From: Rostrohypoxylon terebratum
Lineage: Eukaryota; Ascomycota; Sordariomycetes; Xylariales; Hypoxylaceae
Length of the DNA stretch: 64,000 nt
Reading direction: 5' to 3'
Assembly (NCBI GenBank): GCA_022497145.1
Contig: MU385931.1
Location: 1-64,000, forward strand
Each line of letters opens with the position of its first letter. Position 1 is the first letter of the stretch. The translations under genes and the position numbers were made by a program. Under the pieces are notes generated by a model that ran no database searches, was not told the DNA's origin, and saw nothing but the letters and a program-made list of their open reading frames with translations. Below, piece after piece: positions 34,433 through 45,638 of the stretch.

Positions 34433-36602
34433 CCGACCGACGAGGTTGTAGCTGGGGATTAGACGGAGCATTTGCTACGGTCTTGCGTTAAAATCCTCCT
34501 ATGTAAGTACATAGTATGCACTGGAACATATCACCGTCTATTTTGGCACGGCACGAGCGAGAGCTTAAAACCAAAGCTGCAATGCGACGATAAGACCCAA
34601 GCGGTCCATCTTTTGCAACACGCAAAGTTCTCCAAGTATGGATATAGGTATGGATCTGGATGTATTGTCTTTTATTCATTGGCGATTGTATTGCGTATTG
34701 TACAATTACCTAGTAGTTACCCAGCCACATGTAGGCATTGTAGACTGGATGTAGACATGTAGACATGTAGACATGTAGGGATGGCATGGTACTACTGTAG
34801 TCTGTAGTATATTGCGTGCCATTCTCATTGCATGGCAAATCTACTTTTCCCAATGTTGCTGCTTTGGCGATGGGGTCGCAGATGCAGGCCGGCTATGTTC
34901 TAGCCGGGACTATCGAAACTTCATGTATGTACCTAAAAAAGTAGCGCGAACATCGAGATTCCTAGGACCTGGGTACCTACTCTTAATGTCTCATCCCCCG
35001 TGCGTTCAATGGCATTCACGATAGGTGATTCCGCGCCGCCCCGTTGCGCCCCCGCTCCAATAAGTATAGGTATGGATGTATGGATAGACAATCTTACTCC
35101 TTCTCCTCTCCGCGAAATGTGTGCGTTAAGAGCAGCCAGCCTCTTTTTTCTATAACTGACCTAGTTCATACAAGTCATACCTGCGCACGTCGGCAATATG
35201 TATTGCACCTACGTGTAGGTATGCTGTATGCGGATGTGTTGTTTAACTTAATTGGTGTCTTGGACATCGGTGTTGAAGTGTTCATATCCATTCAAATGGT
35301 GTTGGGGGAAGGCATCTCCACTTCGGAACTCGCACCTCAGAAAAGCAAACACTACGAATAAAAAGGGGATGTGATCCGAAAGTATCGTCCGGGGCAAGTC
35401 CATGGCGGCACCGAAGCTTGCGGCTCCGATGTCCTTTCCTTATTTCCTTATTTCCCTACTACCTAGTATGGTCCTATGTAGGTACTACGTCCTTATCTTC
35501 GAACGTCATGGGAGCTTGTTGCCCCAATTTCTTCCGGCTCTAAGAGCTCGCTTGTGGAACTAAAACAGTTTACCCCATGATCAAGAAGAGGAAGGAAAGA
35601 TGTCGCGAGTCATCCTTCCTGTTCCATCCAGTTCGGGTTAGATTTCACCGGCGCCAGTGACGCTTGTCTCTCTTTTTTCTTTCTTTGTAATTTATTTTCC
35701 TTTTCCTAAACTCAACAACCCCACGTTCCAATGCGGTGAATGAGTTCGTACGATACATTTCCAAGTTTTTCACCTCTGAAGCCTTGTCCATTAGGTACTG
35801 CTTCAGTTATATCAAGGATTCGAAGGATTCGAGTTTGGGTACGGTTATGTACGACCGAGCAGTCGGGCAAGGCTTCGAGATATCGAAAGATAAAACACTT
35901 AAAGAATGACCAGGAATAATTTCCGATCGAGCCTCAAGATCTCGATCCCGCCAAATAGTCTCCTCCACTATGTTCCAATTCCCGCATCTCGCTAACTTGG
36001 CAGTTGCATTCCTTGCAATCGTTCGGTCGTGCAAACCAGGAAGAGCCCTAGCCACCAGAAATCAAGGCATGTCGCTATATCACCTGTAGATATCACCTAT
36101 ATCACCTATATCACACCCCTTATATAGTTGACGCATCCCGCCGGGATGACGACACCGTCTACAGATCCCCTGCTATCTGAGATGGATCTTGTGAAGCCTC
36201 AAAGCCTTACTTCCATCTTGGGAACCGTACAGATTTAATTACGTTGATACAAGTTACCAAATCCATGGTTTCGAATTAAAACATCCCAATTAGCCAAAAA
36301 AACAAAACAATTTACGGCCTTGTTGCCGCTTGCTGATCTTGCTGATGCAAGTCGTCAATATTAGGTATCTGGGCACGGATAAGTCACCGTGTCATCCATT
36401 ACGCCTTTCCCAATTCACTGTGTTACTACATCGATTGTTTTCCAATCCTGGATAATGCACTTTTCCATCCATGGACGTCGTGACACGCCCCCAAATGCAG
36501 ACGCCTGTAAATGCCCCCAAAGCACGACGCCACCAAGATGCTGTCACCAATTGACACATTATTAAAACCTGTTTATACGAAACAGGTCACAACCGTAATA
36601 CC

Positions 36603-39383
36603 TTACTCATCCATCTCCCCCTCTTCGATCAGCCTTCCCAAAATAAGGCTTTGGATTACTAGCTTGTCGCTGAGTGTCCTGATTCTTTTCGGCGGCTGAT
36701 CAGATTCGTTTGGCCCTGTGCTCTGCCGCTTCCGCTTCTTGGCAGCACCGTTTCCCGCTATTGAACCAAACAATGTACTTGAGGCTTTAGGGAGATTGTC
36801 ATCGTCGACGTAGACCCAGTCAAACGGATGACCCTGAGACTCACCCTCGCGGAGCTTAGTCCTAGCTTCCTCCAGACTATTCACTCGTACCAACGAGCCG
36901 CCTAGGATTTGTGCGAGAAACACGTAAGGTAGCCTCTTCTCTTCGCCCCTATTGTTTTTCATCACGAGAAGAATCCGTGCCTGGTCAAGGAACTTTGGCC
37001 TGTTATTCACTACGTCCTCCAACTTAGACGTAGAAGCATCGTATGGTTGCAAATTTCGCGAACGGATTGCCTCACCCAAGAGCAAACTTGGCCCAGCGCA
37101 TAAGAGATACGACGACCAGTCTATGATTTCGTTCTTAGCTACGCAGTTTAGTATCCACTTAGGGGCTAAGCACGGAATGCCCAGCGCGAGTGCCTGCATA
37201 TACTTCGTTTTCCGGGAATGCTCATCGGCTATCAAAGCGGTGAACCCTGCGTCTTGGTTAAGCAAAGTTAATGAGCTGGATAGAATATGAGCGGTAGGCG
37301 TATTCGTCGTGGTTTGAAATGAGTCAAATTTGAAGAGTTCATGAAACCCATCTGAAAGGATCTTGCCGCCCTCCCGAATAATCATGCGTTCGATAGAATG
37401 CCTATCCGCATTTTTGTCCTTGTTCTTCCGGGCTTGGTCGTCTTTAAAAGAGAGAGCAAATATCATCCCATCGAAAATACCATGATTCACCGTAGAGCCC
37501 CGAAGCGAGTTTCGCTTGGTAATAGACTGTCTTGCTGTCTTGCGTGCAAGCGGTTTCAATTCATCAGGACCGGCTAATTCATCGGTTGACAGTGAACTGT
37601 GACGTGTCGTTCTTTTTGTGCTTTCTCGAGAACGGGAATACGTCCTAATCTCGGGGACAGAAGATGGAGGCCCCGAAGCTGATGATACAAGTCGTCCTCG
37701 ACGTCGTATCTTAGCTACCGCTGGAGACGAACTACGACTCCTGTTGGCTTCAGATGAACGGTCAAGTTCCGTACTTGGCGTAACACTAGAGGTCATGCTT
37801 GGCGTTGCTGACAGAGATGACAATGTTGATGTCCCTGTTCCATGGTCTGATGTAAGAGGTGGGTCACGTCTGGTCGATGATGGTGTTGCTATATTTCCGA
37901 GCCGCGTCGAATTGCGAATCGCGCCTCGTGGGGAAGACGCTAGGACGATAGAAGGCGACGACTCTAAAGGCCGGCCTCGACTAGGCCGGGACTTTCGATC
38001 CGCTGGAATCGATGGAAGAGGTTCGGGAGCACTTGAAGATCTTGGCTCAGTTGATTTCTTCTCATGATGCTCCAGATCCGTACAGCCTGACAAGACAGGA
38101 AAAGATACTGCCTCCAGCTCAGATCCGACGCTGGAGCATTGCCTCATTATATCACCAACTAATTTTGGCGGTCCTATAGACGTGCTCGGAGGGCTGGTTT
38201 CGGGAATAGTTTCCCTGTATTCTATGTTCGGTGCAGGCGCGTCGGGCTCTGGGAGACCGGTAACGCACGGTTCCTCGGTATCGTCAATTTTCTCATCGTC
38301 CAAATCATTCGATGCCGTTGGTTTATCGTCTTGCGGCGGTGGCGCTGGCGCCTCTTGTGAATCTGCAACCGTCTCTTGCGAGTCGTTCTTATCGATCGTA
38401 TTCTTGCCATAGAGTTGTCCAGAATTTATATCCGAGTTCCGTCTCCTGCGGCCTAGAGTTGACCCGATTCGATTAGTTGACGGCACTTCCACATTATTAT
38501 TTTTGTTCGCACTCGATCGAGGGAGTCTTATAGACGGAAATGTCCTACTAGCTTTCTCCTGCTTCAATTTAGCTAGGCGCCGGCGACGAGCAACTGCGTC
38601 AGATTCGGAATCTGAATCTTGCTCTTCATTACTCTGTGTTGGAAATTTCGTAGTGACTGCTTCCAAATTTTGCTTTCGCAAAGGTTTATACTCGCCAATT
38701 GGTTCCGGGAAGTTCTTACGCCTTGGGTCCCCAGATCGTGAGAGCGGCGTTTCAGCAACGCTTCCGCGATCTTGGCCTTCATCCTCATGACTATTGGCAG
38801 GGGCCGACGGTGTTTCGTCAATCGAAGGCCTAGACGATGTTCTAGGTACTCCAGGACTTGACGTGAAAGCGAGAGTGGGTGAGGTTCTAAGCCCCTTGTT
38901 TTTCAACGGAGAGGATATGATAGGATTTGGTGATATCGTATTCTGGTTGAAGATATCGGGTGATGGACGTGACGACGTAGGGCTGGCTTTCTTGACTGTT
39001 GAGGACCATGGTGTCTGTCCAAACATCTGCGATGCTGGCATTAACGGTGCGCGGTTCCCGCCGAATATTCTCTGGGCTATTGCAGGTGTTTCGGGAGGCG
39101 CGACGTGATTGTTGTTCTCTCCGGGTGCTCGTGATGCCGCGTGAGACCTCGTAAATATGTCGCCAGCAAAATTAACTTCCACATCCTCTGGTAACGTGTC
39201 TGGTATGTCAACATTGTTGTGCTTGAAGTTTAAGAATCCCGTATCGTGTTCGTGGAGAGTATGCTGTTCGGGATCGTGGAAGCTACTCGGTTGCGGCGAC
39301 GATTCTATTTGTGAGTTGCCATTGGTAGAATATTGTTCGTAACTGCGACCATCGTTCGATTGAGTTGGCGAGTCTGAAGACAT
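36603..39383 (-). CDS. crb2: Rad9/Crb2/53BP1-type DNA-damage checkpoint mediator with tandem BRCT, 926 aa
   Basis: This nuclear adaptor links the ATR/ATM-type kinases to the effector kinase Rad53/Cds1/Chk1 after DNA damage. It is a single exon starting ATGTCTTCAGACTCG at 39383. The N-terminal 600 residues are disordered and Ser/Pro/Thr-rich, with several SQ/TQ kinase sites (for example SQETVADSQE). They include the conserved fungal Rad9 segment with PASQMFGQT and KKASPTSSRPSP, a docking region. The C-terminus from about residue 634 (FDGMIFALSF) to 895 holds two BRCT repeats, the second following LGIPCLAPKWILNC. It ends in a basic KKRKRQS nuclear signal and an acidic EEGEMDE tail. I could not see the Tudor-like methyl-lysine-binding domain that normally precedes the BRCTs; SSPAVAKIRRRGRL runs straight into BRCT-proximal Ser/Arg sequence. 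Confidence 0.83.
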   Translation of the reverse strand: MSSDSPTQSNDGRSYEQYSTNGNSQIESSPQPSSFHDPEQHTLHEHDTGFLNFKHNNVDIPDTLPEDVEVNFAGDIFTRSHAASRAPGENNNHVAPPETPAIAQRIFGGNRAPLMPASQMFGQTPWSSTVKKASPTSSRPSPDIFNQNTISPNPIISSPLKNKGLRTSPTLAFTSSPGVPRTSSRPSIDETPSAPANSHEDEGQDRGSVAETPLSRSGDPRRKNFPEPIGEYKPLRKQNLEAVTTKFPTQSNEEQDSDSESDAVARRRRLAKLKQEKASRTFPSIRLPRSSANKNNNVEVPSTNRIGSTLGRRRRNSDINSGQLYGKNTIDKNDSQETVADSQEAPAPPPQDDKPTASNDLDDEKIDDTEEPCVTGLPEPDAPAPNIEYRETIPETSPPSTSIGPPKLVGDIMRQCSSVGSELEAVSFPVLSGCTDLEHHEKKSTEPRSSSAPEPLPSIPADRKSRPSRGRPLESSPSIVLASSPRGAIRNSTRLGNIATPSSTRRDPPLTSDHGTGTSTLSSLSATPSMTSSVTPSTELDRSSEANRSRSSSPAVAKIRRRGRLVSSASGPPSSVPEIRTYSRSRESTKRTTRHSSLSTDELAGPDELKPLARKTARQSITKRNSLRGSTVNHGIFDGMIFALSFKDDQARKNKDKNADRHSIERMIIREGGKILSDGFHELFKFDSFQTTTNTPTAHILSSSLTLLNQDAGFTALIADEHSRKTKYMQALALGIPCLAPKWILNCVAKNEIIDWSSYLLCAGPSLLLGEAIRSRNLQPYDASTSKLEDVVNNRPKFLDQARILLVMKNNRGEEKRLPYVFLAQILGGSLVRVNSLEEARTKLREGESQGHPFDWVYVDDDNLPKASSTLFGSIAGNGAAKKRKRQSTGPNESDQPPKRIRTLSDKLVIQSLILGRLIEEGEMDE

Positions 39384-39519
39384 TTTGTCTTTTTTTCTAC
39401 GTAATGTATTTGTTGGGAGTGTATGTGGAGGGTTATATTTAGTCGACTGGCTTAGCCCCTCAACTGTAGGGATAGCATCGTTAGTGATCTGTTGGTTCGA
39501 GACCAGGATAGCATCCGCT

Positions 39520-40143
39520 TCAGAGTTCGAGTTCGAAGGTGGGCGTGAGTAATGATCTAATCGCGGTTGAACTGATTGCTTCGTGAAATCGTTTGCGGCA
39601 TTGGTAACGAGCGTGTTTGACGCGTTCCGTGGTTGCTAGTATGATCAGTGCCATCCTTGTAGATAACAGAAGTCGATAGGTCACTGAAGAAGAGCTACCT
39701 AGCAAATGCACGTCATTCTTAGGTACCTTAGCTGATTTTGACCCTCCGTCCTGTCCATCCACTACACGCGAATTATCTTTCTTAGGTGGCTCTATGCTCG
39801 AACCCGCCGTATCATCTCTCTTCGGTTGATGAGAATGATCGGCAGGCACAGAAGAAACGTTGGCCTGTTTCCACCTAAATTAGCCCAAAAGATCCAATTG
39901 CAAAATCGGAAAAAGACAGAGAGCCAACAGAGAGCCAACAGAGAACCAATTGCTGCTGATCACTTGCCACCCGATTCCGACGGAGAGGGCGATGCGCAGC
40001 GGTGCGAAACGGGACTGGACGCCACTCACCACGCCTAAGCCATGCTCTAGCATGTACTGAATTAATAAATCTTGACTTTCCTGACTTTCGTCTCCGGGTC
40101 TGATTCTCGCAGGAAAATGCGAGTTCGCGGCATTGGGAGCCAT
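39520..40143 (-). CDS. Small hypothetical protein, two or three exons, about 152 aa
   Basis: Exon 1 (40030-40143) encodes MAPNAANSHFPARIRPGDES and ends in EHGLGV before a GTGAGT donor. A 165-bp intron with a CTAAT branch and AACAG acceptor joins in frame to exon 2 (39520-39864), which begins ANVSSVPADHSHQPKRDDTA. The first 100 residues are polar and disordered, with conserved-looking PPKKDNS and KVPKNDVHLL parts. The C-terminus is uncertain: either the frame runs on to FELEL at 39520, or a short intron near 39650-39692 gives another ending. I do not recognise the family. It lies 136 bp upstream of the crb2 start on the same strand. Confidence 0.5.
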
Positions 40144-40747
40144 AACGAAGATAGACGAAGTCACATTTCGATCATAAGCGGAAGAGAATGAAAATAGTTG
40201 AATTCGTAAGAATCGGTTCAATTGGATCAACGGATCAATTAGATCAATTAGATCAATTAATAAAGCGCAACTACTACCTGGAGGCTGGTTACCTTTCACG
40301 AAAATTACCTAAACAAAGAGAGTAGGAACGACACTATTACTACTACAGTACCACCCCACTGCAACAAGGAATCGCGATGCCCATACAAAACTAACTTGGA
40401 ATTAGATGACGCGACTTAGAGTTTGCGCTAAATCGGAACCCTTACTGCGACAAGAAATAGCGCGTCCACTTGTGCTCACCATCTTGTTCAACAGTGCACT
40501 AAATGGGTGACTTTTGAACTTTTTGAACTTTTAAACTTCATTTTCATTGTACAAATGCCAATTTGATGATTCAATTCAAATTCATCAAATCGACTTTCGA
40601 TGATGAAAAATCAAAACGATGTCATTCGATATGAGCCTTCCTTGGATTTAACCTAGTGGGTTTCCACCAAACGATGATATAGGTACAATACCTGGTAGGT
40701 ATTCATGAATACTCCACCCCTTGTTCCCACTTCAATCTCATCCGAAT
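40144..40747. other. AT-rich intergenic region
   Basis: It contains a GATCAATTA triple repeat at about 40228-40262 and two GAACTTTT repeats near 40513-40535. No gene is seen. Confidence 0.55.
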
Positions 40748-41938
40748 TCATGACTTCACGACCTTCTCCTCAAACCACTCATACATAACCGCATTAGTAT
40801 ATCTCCCGGCACCAAAATGACAATGCTCATGGGCTCCGTCCGCCTCTGTAAATTTCATCAGCGTGCCCTTATCCCTTAGCGCCTTCACCATGAGTTCCGG
40901 TTGTCCCTGGAAGAACATATCATGTTCCGGATCAGCCACAAAAACCGGACACTGGATCTGCTGCGCGATCCCGTTATCCAAACTGAACTTGGCCGCCTTC
41001 TCCAAAAACTCCCCGCACGTCTTGACATTGAACGCCCAGAGCCCGTGCCCCAGTACCCACCGGAAGCCTGCCGGCACCTCGGGATTATCCAGGATGGCGC
41101 GGGTCTCGGCCTCATCTCCTGTCTTGAATTTGGACAGCCCACCGGTGAGGAAAACGGGAGTCTTAGCGAAGTCAAATAACCCGTCAATCTGGAAGACGGC
41201 TGCGATGCGGTGCTCAAAGGCGGCAGCACGCGCGCACAGATACCCGCCCATGCTATACCCCACAAGACCGATCTTCTTGGCGTCAACGAAGGGCAGCGTC
41301 TCGACGTGATCCACTATGGGGGTTACCACAGCCTCCCAATTATGGATGAAGCCTAGGCCCTGTTCGCGGCGCACCGTTGGTTGGCCCGGCCCATCATACA
41401 CGACAACGTTATATCCTCGCTCCAGCGCGGCTGCACCGTGCATATGGTACATTTCCTCTATCGAGCCATCGTATCCGTTGCCCATCAGGATTGTAGGTCT
41501 CTTCGTCTCATCGCCCTTCTTTCCCGCCGGGAAAACGATGATGGGAACGTCGAAGCTATCTGCCTTAAGCAACTTCCTGTATCCGGGATTCTCTAAGCGG
41601 GAAATAGCCTCTGTGAAGCAGTCCGCCTGACTCTTCCACAGAGAGTAAATGCGCGGGTCGTCCTGGTTACCGTGCAGGAAGAAGTCCGCTGCGCGGCTGT
41701 ATGTTGAGGCGCGGAAATACAAGTCCCTAAGAGATACCGGGTCGTTCATCTCCTTGATATGAGATAACACGCGCTCGGCACGCTTATTCCATGCCGTGTA
41801 CCATGATTCGAAGTCGCCGGGGACAATCTCGTCGGCGGCGATGAGGCACTCGCTGATATCTGCTCCACCGAATGTGGAGTGCGACAGCATGCGCAGAATC
41901 TCAAAATTGAAGGACTCGTCCGAGCTTAGTTTGAGCAT
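40748..41938 (-). CDS. Alpha/beta hydrolase of the FrsA/Ayg1/pseudooxynicotine-hydrolase type, 396 aa
   Basis: This intracellular hydrolase has a helical N-terminal lid of about 130 residues followed by an alpha/beta core. Ser229 in LVGYSMGG is the nucleophile. An Asp in FVADPEHD (about residue 344) and a His in DGAHEHCHFG (about 371) complete the triad. The oxyanion side is built by LMGNGYDGS and the YDGPGQ turn, which is characteristic of this group. Relatives cleave C-C or ester bonds, including polyketide-chain shortening by Ayg1-like enzymes and cleavage of 2,6-dihydroxypseudooxynicotine. The substrate here is unknown. There are no introns; the start at 41938 has context CAACATGCTC. An 11-bp inverted repeat lies 312 bp upstream. 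It is not adjacent to biosynthetic genes, so a catabolic or detoxifying role is as likely as a secondary-metabolite one. Confidence 0.82.
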   Translation of the reverse strand: MLKLSSDESFNFEILRMLSHSTFGGADISECLIAADEIVPGDFESWYTAWNKRAERVLSHIKEMNDPVSLRDLYFRASTYSRAADFFLHGNQDDPRIYSLWKSQADCFTEAISRLENPGYRKLLKADSFDVPIIVFPAGKKGDETKRPTILMGNGYDGSIEEMYHMHGAAALERGYNVVVYDGPGQPTVRREQGLGFIHNWEAVVTPIVDHVETLPFVDAKKIGLVGYSMGGYLCARAAAFEHRIAAVFQIDGLFDFAKTPVFLTGGLSKFKTGDEAETRAILDNPEVPAGFRWVLGHGLWAFNVKTCGEFLEKAAKFSLDNGIAQQIQCPVFVADPEHDMFFQGQPELMVKALRDKGTLMKFTEADGAHEHCHFGAGRYTNAVMYEWFEEKVVKS

Positions 41939-44229
41939 GTTGTATATCTACTGCCCAAGGAAGTAATGTGTGTCTAAGTAAGTTGAAGAGGCCGAGGTAA
42001 GTGACTACTACTAAATCTGGTGCGACATGACCGAAGCAAAATACCTCTCCTCTACAATATGAACGTGCTCGACTTATACTCTTCCCTCCGTATATTCTTA
42101 TCTCCTAGGTCCGTGGCTGCTGAATGAGCGCCCATGCAGCGAACATAGCCTAACTAGTAGAGCCCGTGGATTGATTCCTTTGTTGGAATCTTCGTCCATC
42201 TTTCCTACACATCGTATAGCATATCGAGACGAGGCTTGTGGAGTTGATTCACACGGCATCGAATAGGAGCTGCATAGCCCTCTGGATGCCGTGTGCTACA
42301 TCGTTAGCGCGCTTGTAATGTACGCTGCTTACCTCATGTCGATCGGTGATGTCTTGGTTGATCAGCATCTTGTTAACTCGATTATCGCTTAGCTAGGTAG
42401 GTAACAATATAATGAGATTTCGTGTACTAGACTTATTTCTCTTCCCGGATTTTAGGTCTGGATTTTTTTTTTTGGAGCACTTGCCTCATTAGGCTTGCCG
42501 GACCTCGGTGTGACGAGTTCTCAATTCAACTCATCTATTCCGCCGTTGCCGTTGTGATAATTCGATGAGGTCTTTGAACGAGATCCCTGGGTTTTTACGA
42601 AGAGCAATATATTATATCTCTGAGTTGAGGGCTGGTTACACGGCTATTGTTCAGACATGGGAGTGATAGGAAAAGGCGAATGCAGGGATGATTGGTCCAT
42701 GAGGGAAAGGGAGTGTGGGAAAGGCCCCCTATTCGGCATTGGACCTCCAGCCTGAAAAAGAGACATCGTTCCACTGGTGGGTTGCTATGATGCAGCGTGT
42801 TCAAAGGGTTACAAGTTCAAAGTCGTTGGTATTCAGTTTATTCATATACTTTCGTAAGGGAGACAGCTTCGGGCATACTTTCTGCCAACAATATACCTGG
42901 GTAGGTAACGATACAATCATGTGCTACCTCCGCGATCGGGAGACCAGAAAGCTCCATGTCTGGTTAATCAGAACCAGGTAAAGCCGAAGCAGTACAGTCC
43001 TTGCCTACGTCGCTCAGGATCACGTTCCAATTATCAGGACAGAAAGCCTGGCCCTTCTTGTCACGATCCGAGAACTAGCATTGGTAGTCTGGACGAATTT
43101 TGTTCAGGTAGTTGCCGGTGAGGCTTGTTGGCTGAGCTTGCGCCTGCGGGCTCTGGGGGGCAGTATTAATTAAGGCGCTTTTATATTTCTATTCTTATGA
43201 TACGGCACTCTTAACTAAGACCACCTATTTGAATGACTGCGGCCCGGACCGACGAGGCCAAAGTTATGACAGAGAAGACCTTCATCTTTACATTTTTAGG
43301 GGGTTCGATAGGTAGGTTCGGAAATGAGAGTAGACGGAGTTGTGATCTAGGTAGACTATGGTTTGCAACGAGGATGAAAAGATTGGATCAATGAGATATC
43401 TCTGAGGCACCTGATTATCGGAACTTTACCTACCTACCTACATAATGTCCTAGGCTTTATATTCCAAAGGCAAACTGGGAAGCAACTAGGAATAAGGAGC
43501 TGCTTCCTGCTTTGAATTGAATATCTGAGATCCTCTATTGTCTTTATCACATGAATCTACGCCAAATTACATATGTACCTAGTAAGTAATGGAAGCGAGC
43601 GTAACCCGATTATAGGATCGAATTTATGCTCCCTGTTTGCTTCTTTTTTCAAACGATCCAACCAATTTGCTAATCTGTTTCCTCTATTACGGGCGCGGTG
43701 TAAGCGGCCGACCTAGTCACCTAGTCACCTATACTGACTTCCCAGTTTTTACATTTGCGTATGCTTGGAGACGACTTTCTGGAAAATGTTATATATGCAA
43801 TGCAATAGGGTATGATAGCATTTCAAATGACTCAAGGGTTGATAACAAAGTGTTTGTCGAATCTTTACGATTGTGAAGTTTATTGTTACTGGTGAGTTGG
43901 GAATTCCATTCAAAATGTATCACATAGACTCACAATAGCGTGGGTAGAGGGGCAGATATCGGAGTATATGTTCAGGAGGATGATAGTATTAATGAAAGTT
44001 GTCTCGCTAGGTATTATATGTTCTTTTCTTCTTTTCTATATCTACTAGCCTCTTATCCAATCAATCCAATTCTATAACCAGAGTATCGAAAGAAAGGTGA
44101 CTCCCTTCCGGGATGACGATGATTAAGCCGTCATTAAGTCTATTTTCTAACCAAGAAGTTGAAACATTGCCCCCATAACCCCCCACACCACATGTCCAGA
44201 ATTTATCTTATCTCATGAGTCGCAGACCA
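41939..44229. other. Intergenic region between the hydrolase and ODC genes
   Basis: No gene was recognised in 2.3 kb; open frames such as 42715-42981 and 43637-43876 have no protein-like content. It contains the inverted repeat at 42250-42295 and simple CTACCTAC-type repeats near 43430-43440. Confidence 0.5.
42250..42295. promoter_or_regulatory. Perfect 11-bp inverted repeat upstream of the hydrolase gene
   Basis: CACACGGCATC (42250-42260) and GATGCCGTGTG (42285-42295) are exact reverse complements separated by 24 bp, 312 bp upstream of the hydrolase start. The CGG/CCG cores suit a Zn2Cys6 regulator. Function is inferred only from position and symmetry. Confidence 0.35.
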
Positions 44230-45638
44230 CTACAGATCCATGAGAGCCCTGGCACCTAGCTCGCTACAGACGTAGATGACGTCATGGCTGTCGCTGAACC
44301 CGTTGAATTTTGTAGCCGAGCACTTGGTGTATGCGCCCATGTCCTCAAAGTACAACCAGTCGCCCACATCAAGCTCATGCGCAAAGCGGATGCTCTCGGT
44401 GATGCGGTCAATGCCATCGCAGGTCGGGCCCCAGATGGAGTACTCCGTGCCAGCCTTGACACCCTCAGGCAAGTTGTTGGAGAGAGGAGTATTGTAGTAG
44501 GTTCGCTTGCCCGAACGAAGCACCTTCGCAACAGGGTGCTGGTGGTCAAACATAATGCTGCTGAAGTTTCCGTACAAGCCATCATTGAGATAAGCCATGT
44601 AGCTAGTCTCACCAGTGGCAGGGTCCTCGATGGTGCGGCGAGCTATGATGTTGCAAGCAATGGTGAAAGCCGAAGACACGTAGTATCGACCAGGCTCGGC
44701 AATAATGTTGATGTGCGGCGGGAAATACTCGTCCAGAGCCTCACGTAGCACGAGGGCCATATCCTCAAAGGTATCTCCGCTAAATCCGCCTCCAACATCA
44801 AGTGTCTTCATGTCGAAGCCGTGAGAGTAGGCTTGCTTGAAGACATGCTCCGCATCCCGAACAGCCTTGAGAAAGGCGAGGGGGTCAGATGCCCCTGAAC
44901 CCACGTGGAAGCTCACGCCGACAACATTCAGGCCGAGATCCTTGGCAAGGGCCAATAAATCGTTAGTGGAGTCGAGGGAGGCGCCAAATTTCAGGCTGAG
45001 GCGGCATAAGCTCGATGAGTCATCGGTCAAGATGCGCAAGAAGAGCTCGGCATCAGGGAAGAGCTTGGCAATTTTGCGCAACTCGTCAGCATTGTCGAAA
45101 GTCATCTGCTTCACGCCTTGGTTGGCGACGTAGCGCACGTAAGAGTTGGTCTTGCATGGTTGAGCATAGATGATGCGCGACGGGTCGACGCCCAGGTTCA
45201 GGACCTGCTCGATTTCGGACTTTGAGGCACAATCGAAGCCGGTGCCCAATCCAGCAAGGAGCTGAATGACCTTAGGGTCCGGGTTACACTTGACCGCTAT
45301 GACAAAAATGTTAGCCCCAGGACACTGAAAAAGTGTGTTGAACGTGACGTACCGTAGAATGGCTTGACGCGAGGAAGATTTTTCTTCCATCTCATGTGCT
45401 GGCGGTAGACCTCGCCAAGATCGCCCACGAAAAAGGTATCCTCATCCCCCGGTTCACAAGACTCATGGTCAATGCTCTCGACGCGTTGGCGAAGAGCATC
45501 GCCAATCAACTGTTTAGCGATCGCGGCGCCATTGTGGTGATGGTGATGATCGTAATAGAAATTCTTCTTGACAAGAATATGATTATTGTCAAAATGAGTC
45601 GGTGCAAAGCGATCAACGGCAGCTGTTGCCATAACCAT
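44230..45638 (-). CDS. spe1: Ornithine decarboxylase, 450 aa
   Basis: This PLP-dependent enzyme converts ornithine to putrescine, the first committed step of polyamine synthesis, in the cytosol as a homodimer. The exons are 45353-45638 and 44230-45296; the 56-bp intron (GTACGT, CTAAC, ATAG) splits the codon for Ala96. Lys98 in PFYAVKCN forms the Schiff base with PLP. HVGSGASDP and VGGGFSGD are fold-III PLP-binding parts, IAEPGRYYV binds the phosphate, and Cys388 in WGPTCDG is the catalytic cysteine. The N-terminus has a run of five histidines (DHHHHHNG) and is variable in the family. Starts at 45638 or 45632 are both possible. A TATATAA box at 46245-46251 and an AUG-free upstream stretch imply a leader of about 575 nt, reminiscent of the long leader known for Neurospora ODC mRNA. 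Confidence 0.95.

Larger units (their letters stand above)
33256..36602. other. Gene-poor intergenic region
   Basis: No gene was recognised in 3.3 kb. Items seen are a tRNA-Thr-like fragment (about 33868-33932, minus strand), an 18-bp perfect palindrome at 34415-34432 and ACATGTAG repeated three times at 34751-34778. A minus-strand frame at 35807-36055 has no support. Several CTAGGTA-type simple motifs occur. Confidence 0.4.

Noticed and set aside
35807..36055. 82-codon minus-strand frame (ARALPGLHDRTIARN...)
   Set aside because: It starts only at GTG, has no partner exons and no recognisable content.
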